Shown here piece after piece: positions 16,325-24,975 of a DNA stretch of 64,000 nt. The translations under genes were made by a program, and so were the position numbers. Every line of letters starts with the position of its first letter. Position 1 is the first letter of the stretch. Under the pieces are notes generated by a model. The model saw only the letters and a program-made list of their open reading frames with translations, was not told where the DNA came from and searched no databases. Source of the stretch: Paractinoplanes bogorensis (GTDB taxonomy: Bacteria > Actinomycetota > Actinomycetes > Mycobacteriales > Micromonosporaceae); assembly GCF_018829635.1 (NCBI RefSeq), contig NZ_JAHKKG010000016.1:62001-126000 (forward strand), written 5' to 3'.

Positions 16325-16974
16325 GCATTCGCGTCCTCGTCGCCGACGACCAGCCGCTGATCCGGGCCGGGCTGGTCGCACTGCTCAGGGCGGCCCAGGG
16401 CTTTGAGGTGGCCGGCGAGGTGGCCGACGGTGAACAGGCGATCGCGCTGGCCGCCGAGTCCCGGCCCGACGTGGTGCTCATGGACATCCGCATGCCGGTG
16501 CTCGACGGGCTGGCCGCGTCGCGCCGGATCCTGGCCTCCTCGTTTCCTCCCAAGATCATCGTCCTGACGACCTTCGATCTCGACGAGTACGTCTACACGG
16601 CGCTGAGCGAGGGGGCGTCCGGCTTCCTGCTCAAGGACATGCCGCCGCAGCGGATCATCAGCGCGGTCCGGGCCGTCGCCGAGGGTGACATCCTGCTCGC
16701 GCCGCAGATCACGCAGCGGCTGGTGGAGACGTACTCCTCGTTCGGCCGCGCTTCGTCGGAAGCACTCGATCAGCTCACTCCGCGGGAGGCCGAGGTGCTG
16801 CGGCTGGTCGGCAACGGACTGTCGAACTCCCAGATCGCCGGGCGGCTGGTGCTCAGCGAGGCGACCGTCAAGACGCACGTGAAGCGGCTGATGGGCAAAC
16901 TCGGGTTGTCCAGCCGGGCGCAGGCGGTCGTGGTGGCGTACGAGAGTGGCCTGATCGTCCCGGGTCGTCGGTAG
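16321..16974 (+). CDS. LuxR/NarL-family response regulator
   Basis: The product has 217 residues: a receiver domain with acidic pocket (VLVADDQ), phosphoacceptor D55 in VVLMDIRMPVLDG and the conserved Lys in FLLKDMPP, joined to a LuxR-type helix-turn-helix at about 150-205 (LTPREAEVLRLVGNGLSNSQI, SEATVKTHVKRLMGKL). It is the cognate partner of the kinase immediately upstream, with which it shares an ATGA overlap. No target box could be recognised. The downstream rsmE gene begins 85 bases later on the same strand. Confidence 0.94.
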   Translation: MSIRVLVADDQPLIRAGLVALLRAAQGFEVAGEVADGEQAIALAAESRPDVVLMDIRMPVLDGLAASRRILASSFPPKIIVLTTFDLDEYVYTALSEGASGFLLKDMPPQRIISAVRAVAEGDILLAPQITQRLVETYSSFGRASSEALDQLTPREAEVLRLVGNGLSNSQIAGRLVLSEATVKTHVKRLMGKLGLSSRAQAVVVAYESGLIVPGRR

Positions 16975-17059
16975 ACCAGTCCGGCCGACCTCTGGGATCT
17001 GCCTGAGTGGATCCGGTCCTCGGGGTGGACCGCACCCGCGTTCCGGTAGCGTGCCGGGG

Positions 17060-17782
17060 GTGTCTGCGCCGCTCTTCCTGGTCGCCGCCCTGCCGACGGG
17101 CTCCTCGTTCACGCTCGACGGGCCCGAGGGCCATCACGCCGCCGACGTGCAGCGGCTGCGTGCGGGCGAGACGCTTGTTCTCGCGGACGGCCGCGGCGGC
17201 AGTGCCGTCGGCCGGGTCACCGCGGTCGGTAAGGGTGTGGTCTCGGGGACCGTCGAGTCCCGATCTCTGCAGCCGGCGCCCGACCCGCGGCTGGTCGTGG
17301 TGCAGGGCATCGCCAAGGGCGACCGCGGTGAGCTGGCGGTGCAGGCGATGACCGAGATCGGCGTCGACGAGATCCTGCCGTGGGCCGCCTCGCGGTCGGT
17401 CACGCAGTGGCGGGGCGACCGCGGTTTCAAGGCCCGCGACAAGTGGGCGGCGACCGCCCGTGAGGCGGCGAAGCAAGCGCGCCGCTCGTGGCTGCCGGTC
17501 GTCGGCGGTGATCCCGACTGCTCGACCAAGCAGGTCGCCGCACGGCTCGGCCCGGCCTCTTTCGTGCTGCACGAGGAGGCCACCGAGCGGCTGACCACGG
17601 TGCCACTGCCCACGTCGGGCGAGATCGTGCTGGTGGTCGGCCCCGAGGGTGGCATCAGCGACGCCGAGCTTTCTGCTTTCTCCGCGGCGACTCCCGTGCG
17701 GCTGGGCCGCGAGGTGTTGCGCACGTCGACGGCCGGGGTGGCCGCGTTGTCGGTGCTCTCCGCGCGTCTCGGCCGCTGGTAG
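17060..17782 (+). CDS. rsmE: 16S rRNA (uracil-1498-N3)-methyltransferase RsmE
   Basis: A 240-residue SPOUT-fold enzyme that methylates N3 of U1498 in 16S rRNA using SAM. Evidence: N-terminal PUA-like domain (GPEGHHAADVQRLRAGE), then KGDRGELAVQAMTEIGVDEI, the SAM loop VLVVGPEGGISDAEL, and the knot end LGREVLRTSTAGVAALSVL. GTG at 17060 gives the usual N-terminus; the GTG at 17051 would add three residues. In most actinomycetes rsmE follows dnaJ directly. Here about 16.7 kb of accessory genes separates them. Confidence 0.95.
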   Translation: MSAPLFLVAALPTGSSFTLDGPEGHHAADVQRLRAGETLVLADGRGGSAVGRVTAVGKGVVSGTVESRSLQPAPDPRLVVVQGIAKGDRGELAVQAMTEIGVDEILPWAASRSVTQWRGDRGFKARDKWAATAREAAKQARRSWLPVVGGDPDCSTKQVAARLGPASFVLHEEATERLTTVPLPTSGEIVLVVGPEGGISDAELSAFSAATPVRLGREVLRTSTAGVAALSVLSARLGRW

Positions 17783-17785
17783 CGC

Positions 17786-17827
17786 TTATCCACAGGCCTG
17801 GCCCTCGCAATGCGGGGCTGTGGATAA
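17786..17827. terminator. Inverted repeat with DnaA-box-like arms after rsmE
   Basis: TTATCCACAG at 17786-17795 and CTGTGGATAA at 17818-17827 are perfect 10-bp arms, with a smaller GC-rich stem inside. They sit between the convergent rsmE and acyltransferase-like genes, so a bidirectional terminator is the simplest reading. Each arm also contains TTATCCACA, the DnaA box consensus. Confidence 0.55.
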
Positions 17828-17892
17828 AGTGAGCCTCTCCCCTTGACAGCGCGCTAGCGTGGGCCAGCCCCCTGGGTGGGTGGGGAAGTAAA

Positions 17893-18732
17893 TCAGCGCC
17901 GGGCTTTGCGGCCGCGGAAGCGGCGCCGCTCGAGGCCCGGCATCACGATGTGCTCGTTGAGGCCCTCGCCCGTCGCCACCTGTTCCGACACCCGGGCGGC
18001 GACCCGCCGGGTCAGCAGGCGCTTGAGGCCCCACCCGCGGATCTCGCCGGCGAACGACCCCACCGGCCGCCGCAACCGGCGTCCCTGTTCGGCGATGGCC
18101 GGCTCCAGGTCGGCGAACGGCACGTACAGCGCCCGCGTCGACGCCGACCCCAGGTATTCGAACGGCTCCGAGCCGGCCATCGGCACCAGCGGCGCGCCGA
18201 GCAGCATCAGGTTGCGGTGGGCCCGGTGGTCCAGCATCACGACGATGTGTTTGACGTTCGCGCGCTTCCCGGCCTGCAGGAAGGTGCGGTAGAGCAGCGA
18301 GCTCACGACGAGACCGCGGCGGTACTCGGGCAGCACCCCGACGGTCGCGAAGTCCCAGATCTTGCCGCCGTCGTGCAGGCCGTGCGCCTCGACGATGTCG
18401 GACAGGTCGCGGCCGATGTGGTCGGGGGCGTCGTCGAGGGTCTTGCCGCCGCCCTCGATCACCCGGCCGGCGCCCGCGGGCCGGCCGGTCTCGCGGTCGA
18501 GCACCAGGAAGTGCAGGCTGTGCGGGTCGTGGTGGCCGTATTCGCGGGCCATGGTCGCCGCGTCGTTGCCGAACGCGGCCTCGAAGACCTGGCGTTCGAC
18601 GGTGCGGGCGACGTCGGCCATCGGGTCGTCCGGGCCGACCGCGAGGGCGGTGAAGCGGCCGCGGGTGGAGTGGGCGGCCAGCGCGACGACGCAGCGGCGG
18701 GCGATCTCGGCGGGGGAGAGGTCGTAGGCCAT
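17893..18732 (-). CDS. GNAT/LuxI-fold acyltransferase-like protein
   Basis: The product has 279 residues. A fold resembling N-acyl amino acid synthases (FeeM) and acyl-homoserine lactone synthases is suggested by FLVLDRETGRPAGAGRVIEGGG, then KIWDFATVGVLPEYRRGLVVSSLLYRTFLQAG and a strand-helix pair VKHIVVMLDHRAHRNLMLLG. The C-terminal 50 residues are strongly basic. ATG at 18732 overlaps the upstream SAM-decarboxylase-like stop (ATGA), so the two are made together. An acyl-CoA or acyl-ACP donor and an amine or amino acid acceptor are plausible; neither is shown. Family assignment is by pattern, moderate confidence. Confidence 0.65.
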   Translation of the reverse strand: MAYDLSPAEIARRCVVALAAHSTRGRFTALAVGPDDPMADVARTVERQVFEAAFGNDAATMAREYGHHDPHSLHFLVLDRETGRPAGAGRVIEGGGKTLDDAPDHIGRDLSDIVEAHGLHDGGKIWDFATVGVLPEYRRGLVVSSLLYRTFLQAGKRANVKHIVVMLDHRAHRNLMLLGAPLVPMAGSEPFEYLGSASTRALYVPFADLEPAIAEQGRRLRRPVGSFAGEIRGWGLKRLLTRRVAARVSEQVATGEGLNEHIVMPGLERRRFRGRKARR

Positions 18733-19109
18733 CAGAACCCCTTGGCGACGATCTCGGTGGTGCGGAAGTAGTTCTCGGTGAACGTGACGACGTCGGCCGG
18801 GTCGAACGCCTTGCACGTGTAGATGTCGACGCTGAAGAACGACACCGGCCGCTCCCACGAGTAGAAGTGGGCGCCCGAGGTCTCCCAGTGGATCCAGCCG
18901 GCCCAGCCGTAGAGGTCGCTGACGTGGGTCACCGGCTCGATCAGCGTGATCATGTCGGTCACCACGGAGAGCTGGCTCAGATAGTCCTTGATGTGTTCGT
19001 CGGTGATCACGAACGTCGGGTAGCCCTCGACCACCAGTCGCTGACGGTGGATCATCGGGGCCAGGTCGCGGTAGGTGTCGTTACTGGCAGTGGGGAGCGT
19101 CAGCGACAT
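18732..19109 (-). CDS. S-adenosylmethionine decarboxylase-like protein (pyruvoyl type)
   Basis: A 125-residue protein, the size of prokaryotic class 1B SAM decarboxylase. The C-terminal half aligns with that family: W75-E-T-S78-G-A-H-F-Y-S-W85 corresponds to the self-cleavage region (Ser becomes pyruvoyl) and VDIYTC99 to the catalytic Cys strand of DxFTC. The residue before Ser is Thr rather than Glu and the usual catalytic His is Tyr, so activity may differ. Pyruvoyl relatives decarboxylating arginine or ornithine have been described for this family. ATG at 19109 is chosen from the family length. It is coupled to the acyltransferase-like gene. Confidence 0.7.
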   Translation of the reverse strand: MSLTLPTASNDTYRDLAPMIHRQRLVVEGYPTFVITDEHIKDYLSQLSVVTDMITLIEPVTHVSDLYGWAGWIHWETSGAHFYSWERPVSFFSVDIYTCKAFDPADVVTFTENYFRTTEIVAKGF

Positions 19110-19244
19110 GTGATCGTGTCCTAGCAGGCGAATCGGGAGAATCGGACGGATCCCACTGTAGTCCGAAATTACGCTGCGTGAGAATGGCAATCATCACACT
19201 GCGTTACGACTCAAGCTGATCATCTACGGATCATCTACGGAGAG

Positions 19245-19263
19245 AATGGTTAGGCTAACCTTC
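19245..19263. promoter_or_regulatory. Iron box (IdeR/DmdR-type)
   Basis: The core GGTTAGGCTAACC at 19248-19260 is a perfect palindrome around a central G and matches the actinobacterial consensus TTAGGTTAGGCTAACCTAA at 14 of 19 positions. It lies 68 bases before the first ABC exporter gene. DtxR-family repressors bind such sites with Fe(II), so the exporter should be induced by iron starvation. Confidence 0.8.
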
Positions 19264-19330
19264 CGTCATGGTCGCGAGGTGCGGGCCGAGTCTTGATCTG
19301 GCAGCCGCGCCGGGCCAAGGTCGATAGTCG

Positions 19331-20866
19331 ATGAGCGTCAATACAAATCTTCTCGGGCGCGCGCTGCTCCGCAACCGGGGCCGGGTCGCGTCCGGCAGCC
19401 TGCTCATCGGCGTGCATCAGGGCTGCGAGGCGCTCGTGCCGATCCTCATCGGCGTGATCGTGGACCGCGCGGTCGCCACCCGTGACCTGTGCATGCTGGC
19501 CGTCTGGGTCAGTGCCCTGGGCGCCCTCTACCTGCTGCTCACCGTCGCCTACCGGACGGGCGCCCGGCAGCTCATGCGGGCGATCGCGGACGAGGCGCAC
19601 CGGCTGCGGCTCGAGGTGGCGGCCAAGGTGCTCGACCCGCGCACCGAGGTGCGCACCGGCGACGTCCTGACCATCTCGACGACCGACGCCGACACCACGT
19701 CCTACCTGCTCGACTACCTGCCCCGGCTGTTCGGGGCGCTGGTGGCCACCGCGATCAGCGCGACCGGGCTGTTCCTCATCTCGGTGCCGCTCGGCCTGGT
19801 CGTGCTGATCGGCATCCCGGTTGTGCTGATCGGGCTGCAACGCGCGGCGCCCCGGATCATCCGGCGGGTCATCGCCCGGCAGGAGGTCGCCGGCCGGGCC
19901 GCCTCGCTCGCCACCGACCTGGTCACCGGGTTGCGGCCGCTGCGCGGGATCGGCGCGCAGGAGGCCGCGGCCCGCCGCTACCGCGAGGTCAGCCGGGAGT
20001 CGCTCGGCGCCACCATGCGGGCGGCCAAGACGCTGGGCTGGTTCCAGGCCGCCTCCGACACGGTGAGCACACTGGTCGCCTGTGGCATCGCGATCCTGGC
20101 CGGCTGGTTCGCCCTGACCGGCCGGATCTCGGCCGGCGAGCTGGTCACCGTGATCGGGCTGGCCGCGTTCCTGGGCGAGCCGTTCGCCACACTGTCGGCC
20201 GCGCCCGGCTGGTTCGCCTCGTCGCGGGCGTCGGCCCAGCGCATCGAGGCCATCCTGGGCCGGGTGCCGGCCGGGGTTCCGGCGGGTGACAACCCCATTC
20301 CGCCCGTACGCGGTGAGTGTGTCGGCGTCGTGGCCGAGCCGGACGCCTCGGCGCTGGTCGCGCTCTTCGACGACGGTTCACCCGACGTCCTGGTCGCCCC
20401 GCATCTGCCCGAGCTGTTCAGCGGCACGATCCGCGACAACCTGATCGACGCCGAGGGTGACGAACTGCCCGCCGTGCTGCGGGCGTCGGCCGCCGACGAC
20501 GTGGTCGCGGCCCACCCGGACGGGCTCGACCACGCCATCGCCGACCGCGGCGCCGCGCTCTCCGGCGGCCAGCGTCAGCGCCTCGCCCTGGCCCGGGCCC
20601 TGCTCGCCCGGCCCCGCCTGCTGGTGCTGCACGAGCCGACCACGGCGGTCGACGCGGTCACCGAGCACGCCATCGCGCGCGGCATCCGCGACCTGCGGCA
20701 CGGCCCCGGCTCGACTCTGGGCACGTTGCTGGTCACCACGTCGCCGGCGCTGCTGGCGATCACCGACCGGGTCGTCGTGCTGCGCGACGGCGAGGTGGTG
20801 GCCACCGGCACCCACGCGTCGCTGGCCGCGACGGACGACGACTATCGGACGGCGGTCCTGCGATGA
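19331..20866 (+). CDS. ABC exporter half-transporter with degenerate ATP site (subunit 1)
   Basis: A 511-residue fused membrane/ATPase subunit. Residues 1-290 form the six-helix exporter domain. The nucleotide-binding domain is incomplete: where Walker A belongs it reads VVAEPDASALV with no GxxGxGK, there is no clear Q-loop, and Walker B is LLVLHEP, with H434 before E435. The signature LSGGQRQRLALARALL (from residue 410) is intact. It can therefore supply only the signature half of a composite ATP site, and must work with the next gene, whose ATG overlaps its stop. The iron box suggests a siderophore or iron-chelate role. Confidence 0.88.
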   Translation: MSVNTNLLGRALLRNRGRVASGSLLIGVHQGCEALVPILIGVIVDRAVATRDLCMLAVWVSALGALYLLLTVAYRTGARQLMRAIADEAHRLRLEVAAKVLDPRTEVRTGDVLTISTTDADTTSYLLDYLPRLFGALVATAISATGLFLISVPLGLVVLIGIPVVLIGLQRAAPRIIRRVIARQEVAGRAASLATDLVTGLRPLRGIGAQEAAARRYREVSRESLGATMRAAKTLGWFQAASDTVSTLVACGIAILAGWFALTGRISAGELVTVIGLAAFLGEPFATLSAAPGWFASSRASAQRIEAILGRVPAGVPAGDNPIPPVRGECVGVVAEPDASALVALFDDGSPDVLVAPHLPELFSGTIRDNLIDAEGDELPAVLRASAADDVVAAHPDGLDHAIADRGAALSGGQRQRLALARALLARPRLLVLHEPTTAVDAVTEHAIARGIRDLRHGPGSTLGTLLVTTSPALLAITDRVVVLRDGEVVATGTHASLAATDDDYRTAVLR

Positions 20867-22593
20867 CCCACGCCCTGCCCGTCGCGACACCCCGTCAGAC
20901 CTGGTCCTGGCTGGCCGGGCAACTGGCCGCCCGACGGCTCGAGGTCGCCCTGACCGTCGCCGCCGGGCTCGGTGCCGCCGGGGCCTCGGTCGTGCCCGTC
21001 ACCGCCCTGGGCATGCTGGTCGATCTGGTCCGCGACGGCGCGCACTCGGCCGCCCTGGTGCCCATCGGCGTGCTCGTCGCGGTGATCGCGCTGCTCGGCG
21101 GGGCCGCGGCCGGAGCCACCACCACGATGGTGAGCCGTCTCGGCGAGCGGATCCTGGCCAGCCTGCGCGAGGAGACGGTCGGGGTCGCGCTGCGGCTGCC
21201 CGCCCACACCCTCGACCGGGCCGGCCGCGGCGACCTGCTGGCCCGGGTCGGCGCCGACGTGGCCGCGGTCGGCACGGCGGCGGCCGAGGTGATGCCGACC
21301 GTCATCTCGGCGCTGTTCCTGGCCGTGCTCAGCGTGACCGCCATGTTCGGGCTGGACTGGCGGCTCGGGCTGGCCGGGCTGGCCGCCATGCCGCTCTACC
21401 TGCTGGCGCTGCGCTGGTATCTGCCCCGCTCGGCGCCGATCTACGCCGCCGAGCGCGCCGCCGTCGGTGCCCGCTCCCAGCTGCTGATGGAGAGCATGCA
21501 GGGGGTGCGCACCGTGCACGCGTACCGTCTGGAAAGCCGTCACCTGGACGCCATCGAGGGCGCCTCGGCCCGGGCCCGGGACCTCTCGGTCGGCGTGTTC
21601 GCGCTGTTCACCCGGTTCGTCGGCCGGATCAACCGGGCCGAGTTGCTCGGCCTGGCCACGATCCTGGTCGCCGGTTTCTGGTACGTACGGGCGGGCTTCG
21701 GTGTCACGGTCGGCGAGACGGCGGCGGCCGCGGTGCTGTTCCACCGGCTGTTCAACCCGGTCTCGATGATCCTGTTCACCTTCGACGAGATCCAGGCAGC
21801 CGGCGCCGGGCTGGCCCGCCTGGTCGGGGTGGGCACGCTCGCGGTCGCGCCGACCGGCACCCGCATTCCGGCCGCGGCCGACCTGACCCTGCGCGACGTG
21901 ACCTTCGGCTACGACGAGCGGGTGCCGGTGCTGCGCGGGATCAGCCTGCGGGTGGCCCCGGGGGAGCGGGTCGCGCTGGTCGGCTCGACCGGGGCGGGCA
22001 AGACCACGGTGGCCTCGATCGCGGCCGGCATCCTGCGCCCGCGCACCGGCACGGCCACCGTGGGCGGGGTGCCGGTCGACCAGATCGAACCCGGCGTGGT
22101 GGCCATCGTCAGCCAGGAGACCCACGTCTTCGCCGGGCCGCTGATCGAGGACCTGCGCCTGGCCGGCCCCGAGGCGAGCACCGAGAGCGCCGAGGCCGCC
22201 CTGGAACGGGTGGGCGCGCTGGACTGGGCCCGCTGCCTCCCGCTCGGGCTGGCCACCGTGGTCGGTGAGGGCGGCCATCCGCTCACCGCGGCCCAGGCCC
22301 AGCAGCTCGCGCTGGCCCGGCTGGTGCTGCTCGACCCGGCGATCGCCATCCTCGACGAGGCGACCGCCGAGGCCGGCAGCGCGGGCGCGCGGGAACTGGA
22401 GGAGTCGGCGCTGGCCGCCACCAAGGGCCGGACGACCCTGCTGGTGGCGCACCGCCTGACCCAGGCCGCCGGGGCCGACCGGATCATCGTCCTCGAGCAC
22501 GGGATCGTGCTCGAGGAGGGCACCCACGACGTGCTGGTCGCCGCGGGTGGCCGCTATGCCACGCTCTGGTCGGCCTGGCAGTCCCGCTGCTAG
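20863..22593 (+). CDS. ABC exporter half-transporter with intact Walker motifs (subunit 2)
   Basis: A 576-residue exporter subunit. Residues 1-310 are the membrane domain, including the ESMQGVRTVHAY coupling region. Walker A is GSTGAGKTT (374-382), the Q-loop is IVSQETHVFAGPLI, and Walker B AILDEAT (D498/E499) is complete. The signature is degraded to LTAAQ (474-478) instead of LSGGQ, the exact complement of subunit 1. Together they would form one hydrolytic and one dead ATP site, as in heterodimeric exporters such as TM287/288. It is translationally coupled to subunit 1 and ends in a CTAG shared with the convergent GH3 gene. Confidence 0.9.
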   Translation: MTHALPVATPRQTWSWLAGQLAARRLEVALTVAAGLGAAGASVVPVTALGMLVDLVRDGAHSAALVPIGVLVAVIALLGGAAAGATTTMVSRLGERILASLREETVGVALRLPAHTLDRAGRGDLLARVGADVAAVGTAAAEVMPTVISALFLAVLSVTAMFGLDWRLGLAGLAAMPLYLLALRWYLPRSAPIYAAERAAVGARSQLLMESMQGVRTVHAYRLESRHLDAIEGASARARDLSVGVFALFTRFVGRINRAELLGLATILVAGFWYVRAGFGVTVGETAAAAVLFHRLFNPVSMILFTFDEIQAAGAGLARLVGVGTLAVAPTGTRIPAAADLTLRDVTFGYDERVPVLRGISLRVAPGERVALVGSTGAGKTTVASIAAGILRPRTGTATVGGVPVDQIEPGVVAIVSQETHVFAGPLIEDLRLAGPEASTESAEAALERVGALDWARCLPLGLATVVGEGGHPLTAAQAQQLALARLVLLDPAIAILDEATAEAGSAGARELEESALAATKGRTTLLVAHRLTQAAGADRIIVLEHGIVLEEGTHDVLVAAGGRYATLWSAWQSRC

Positions 22594-24962
22594 ACCTCCA
22601 GCGTGGCCGTCAGTCGCGGGTCGTCCAAGGCGTGCGCGGCGATCACCCGGTACTCCCCGGTACGCCGCACCCAGCCCCCGTCCGCCCACACCTCGAACGT
22701 GCGGGGCGGCAACGGGATCCGTACGGTGACGGTCTCCTCCGGATGGGCCTCCACGTTCTCGAATCCCGCCAGCCAGCGCTCGGGCCGCTCCGGGTCGACC
22801 GGCGACGATCCGATGTAGAGCTGCACGACCTCCCGGCCCGCGCGCGCCCCGGTGTTGGTGATCGTCACGACGGCCTCGGTCTCGTTGACGGTGAGTTCGT
22901 CGTACCGCCAGCTCGTGTAGCCCAGCCCGTGCCCGAAGGCGTAGAGCGGCGCGACCCCCGACCGCAGCCAACCCCGATAACCGACAAAGACGCCTTCCCC
23001 GTACGCCACCACGCCGTCGGAAGGCACAACGGCGAGCACCGGGCAGTCCTCCTCCCGGCGGGGCCACGTGGTGGGCAGGCGCCCGCCCGGCTCGGTCACC
23101 CCGAGCAGCACCTCGGCCAGCGCCGCGCCCGCTTCCTGACCGCCGAACCAGGTCAGCACGGTCGCCGCGACCTCCTCGGCCCACGGCATCAGCACGGGCG
23201 AGCCGGCGTTGACGACCACGACCGTACGGGGATTGGCCGCAGCCACCCGCGAGACCAGCTCGTCCTGGCGGCCGGGGAGAGCCAGCGTGGTCCGGTCGAA
23301 CCCCTCGGACTCGGTCTGCTCGGTGGTGCCGACCACCACCACGGCCACGTCCGACTCGCCGGCCAGCCGCACGGCCTCGGCGATCATGCCCTCCTCGTCC
23401 GGGCCGGGCCCGCGGTGGCCGAGCGTGGTCGACACGGTGTGGGCCATGCCGCGCGCGATCGTCTGGCGCAGCACGACCGGCACCGCCTCACCGGCGTCCA
23501 GCCGCACGTGGACCCGCTGCTCGCGTGGCGACAACAGCAGATCGGCGCGGGTGGCTGTGGGTGGGTGCAGGGTTCCCGCGTACGCCTTCGTCCCCGCCAC
23601 GGACAGCTCGAAGGTGCCGAACCCGGAGACCGCGAACGTGTGCTCGCCGCCCTCGGCGGGGGTGAACGTCGTCTCGAGGAGGATCTCGTCGACGCCGGCC
23701 GGGTCGAGGCCCCCGGGCAGCGAGCCGATCCAGCGCACCGCGGCCGGTTCGACCTCGAACGAGTGGCCGCCCATGGTGACCTTGGCCGGGGTCCAGCCCG
23801 GACCGTGGGCGGCGGGCAGGAACGGACGCGGGTCGGCACCGATGGTGAACTCGACGTCCACCCCGGACAGCGCCTGCTCGAGACCGGCCAGCGGCGAGAT
23901 CACGTACGGCGGGGACACCTGGGCGCTGCCCCCGCCGAGCACCCGGGCGTCGGTCGCGAGCGCGCCGATCACGGCCACCTTGGTCAGCGCGGCCGGTTCC
24001 AGCGGGAGCGTGTAGTTCTCGTTGCGGACCAGCACGAACGAGCGGCTCGCGACCTCGCGGGCGATCGCGTTGCCGTCGAGATCCTCGGGGACGGTGACGG
24101 CCGGGCCGCCGTCGAGCACTCCGACACGCTGGGCCAGGAGCAGGACGCGCCGCACCTTGTCGTCGATGACCTCTTCGGGCACCTCCCCGGCCCGTACGGC
24201 GGAAACGAGTTTCTCTCCCCACGGGCTCTCCAGCGCCGGCATCGCGATGTCCAGCCCGCCCAGCGCGGCCCCGACCGTGTCGCGGGCGGCCCGCCAGTCC
24301 GACACGACCACGCCGTCGAAACCCCACTCGCGTTTGAGGATCTCGTCCTGGATCGGGCCGTTCTGGGCCATCGACTGCCCGTTCACGCTGTTGTAGGCGC
24401 TCATCACGCCCCAGCCGCCGGACTCGGCGACCCGCTCGAACGGCGCCAGATAGATCTCGCGCAGGGCCCGCTCGCCGATCCGGACGTCGACCTCCATCCG
24501 GTCGGTCTCGAAGTCGTTGCCGACCAGATGCTTCACCGTGGTGCCGACGCCGTGCCGCTGCACTCCGCGGACGAAACCGACCGCGATCTCGCCGCTGAGC
24601 AGCGGATCCTCCGAGTAGCACTCGAAATGCCGGCCGCCCAGCGGGGTGCGCTGCAGGTTCACCGTCGGCCCGAGCAGCACGTGCACACCCTTGCGCCGCG
24701 ACTCCTGACCGAGCAGTTGCCCGGCCCGGTCGGCCAGCTCGACGTCCCAGGCCGCGGCCAGCGCGGTCGGACTGGGCAGCGCGATCGACGGGTCGTCGGG
24801 CGCCCAGCCCACCCCGCGGACGCCGATCGGCCCGTCCGACATCACCAGCGAGCGCAGCCCGATCCGCTCGATCGCCGGCAACGACCAGAAATCCTGCCCG
24901 GCGAGCAGCGACACCTTCTCCTCGAGGCTCAACTGCCCGAGCAGGTGCTCGACATCGGTCAT
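22590..24962 (-). CDS. Glycoside hydrolase family 3 beta-glucosidase
   Basis: A 790-residue GH3 enzyme without signal peptide, so probably cytosolic. The TIM-barrel domain has MSDGPIGVRG, the substrate loop KHLVGND (144-150) and nucleophile D222 in GVVVSDWRAA. A PA14-like insert (TFTPAEGGEHTFAVSGFGTF) splits the second domain, and a fibronectin-III-like domain closes the protein (VVQLYIGSSPV). GH3 enzymes with this PA14 layout remove terminal glucose from cello-oligosaccharides or glucosides. Start at 24962 fits the family; the reading frame stays open much further upstream by GC bias only. A CebR-like operator covers the start codon, implying cellobiose induction. Confidence 0.93.
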   Translation of the reverse strand: MTDVEHLLGQLSLEEKVSLLAGQDFWSLPAIERIGLRSLVMSDGPIGVRGVGWAPDDPSIALPSPTALAAAWDVELADRAGQLLGQESRRKGVHVLLGPTVNLQRTPLGGRHFECYSEDPLLSGEIAVGFVRGVQRHGVGTTVKHLVGNDFETDRMEVDVRIGERALREIYLAPFERVAESGGWGVMSAYNSVNGQSMAQNGPIQDEILKREWGFDGVVVSDWRAARDTVGAALGGLDIAMPALESPWGEKLVSAVRAGEVPEEVIDDKVRRVLLLAQRVGVLDGGPAVTVPEDLDGNAIAREVASRSFVLVRNENYTLPLEPAALTKVAVIGALATDARVLGGGSAQVSPPYVISPLAGLEQALSGVDVEFTIGADPRPFLPAAHGPGWTPAKVTMGGHSFEVEPAAVRWIGSLPGGLDPAGVDEILLETTFTPAEGGEHTFAVSGFGTFELSVAGTKAYAGTLHPPTATRADLLLSPREQRVHVRLDAGEAVPVVLRQTIARGMAHTVSTTLGHRGPGPDEEGMIAEAVRLAGESDVAVVVVGTTEQTESEGFDRTTLALPGRQDELVSRVAAANPRTVVVVNAGSPVLMPWAEEVAATVLTWFGGQEAGAALAEVLLGVTEPGGRLPTTWPRREEDCPVLAVVPSDGVVAYGEGVFVGYRGWLRSGVAPLYAFGHGLGYTSWRYDELTVNETEAVVTITNTGARAGREVVQLYIGSSPVDPERPERWLAGFENVEAHPEETVTVRIPLPPRTFEVWADGGWVRRTGEYRVIAAHALDDPRLTATLEV

Positions 24963-24975
24963 GGAAGCGCTCCCA
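24962..24975. promoter_or_regulatory. CebR-like LacI-family operator over the GH3 start codon
   Basis: TGGAAGCGCTCCCA differs at one position from the 14-bp CebR palindrome TGGGAGCGCTCCCA of Streptomyces cellulose-utilisation genes. It begins at the first base of the GH3 ATG (minus strand) and extends upstream between the divergent GH3 and serine hydrolase genes. Repression released by cello-oligosaccharides is inferred; no cebR gene is in the window. Confidence 0.75.

Noticed and set aside
17786..17827. Replication origin (paired DnaA boxes)
   Set aside because: Only two boxes, no AT-rich region, no dnaA/dnaN nearby, and the position suits a terminator.
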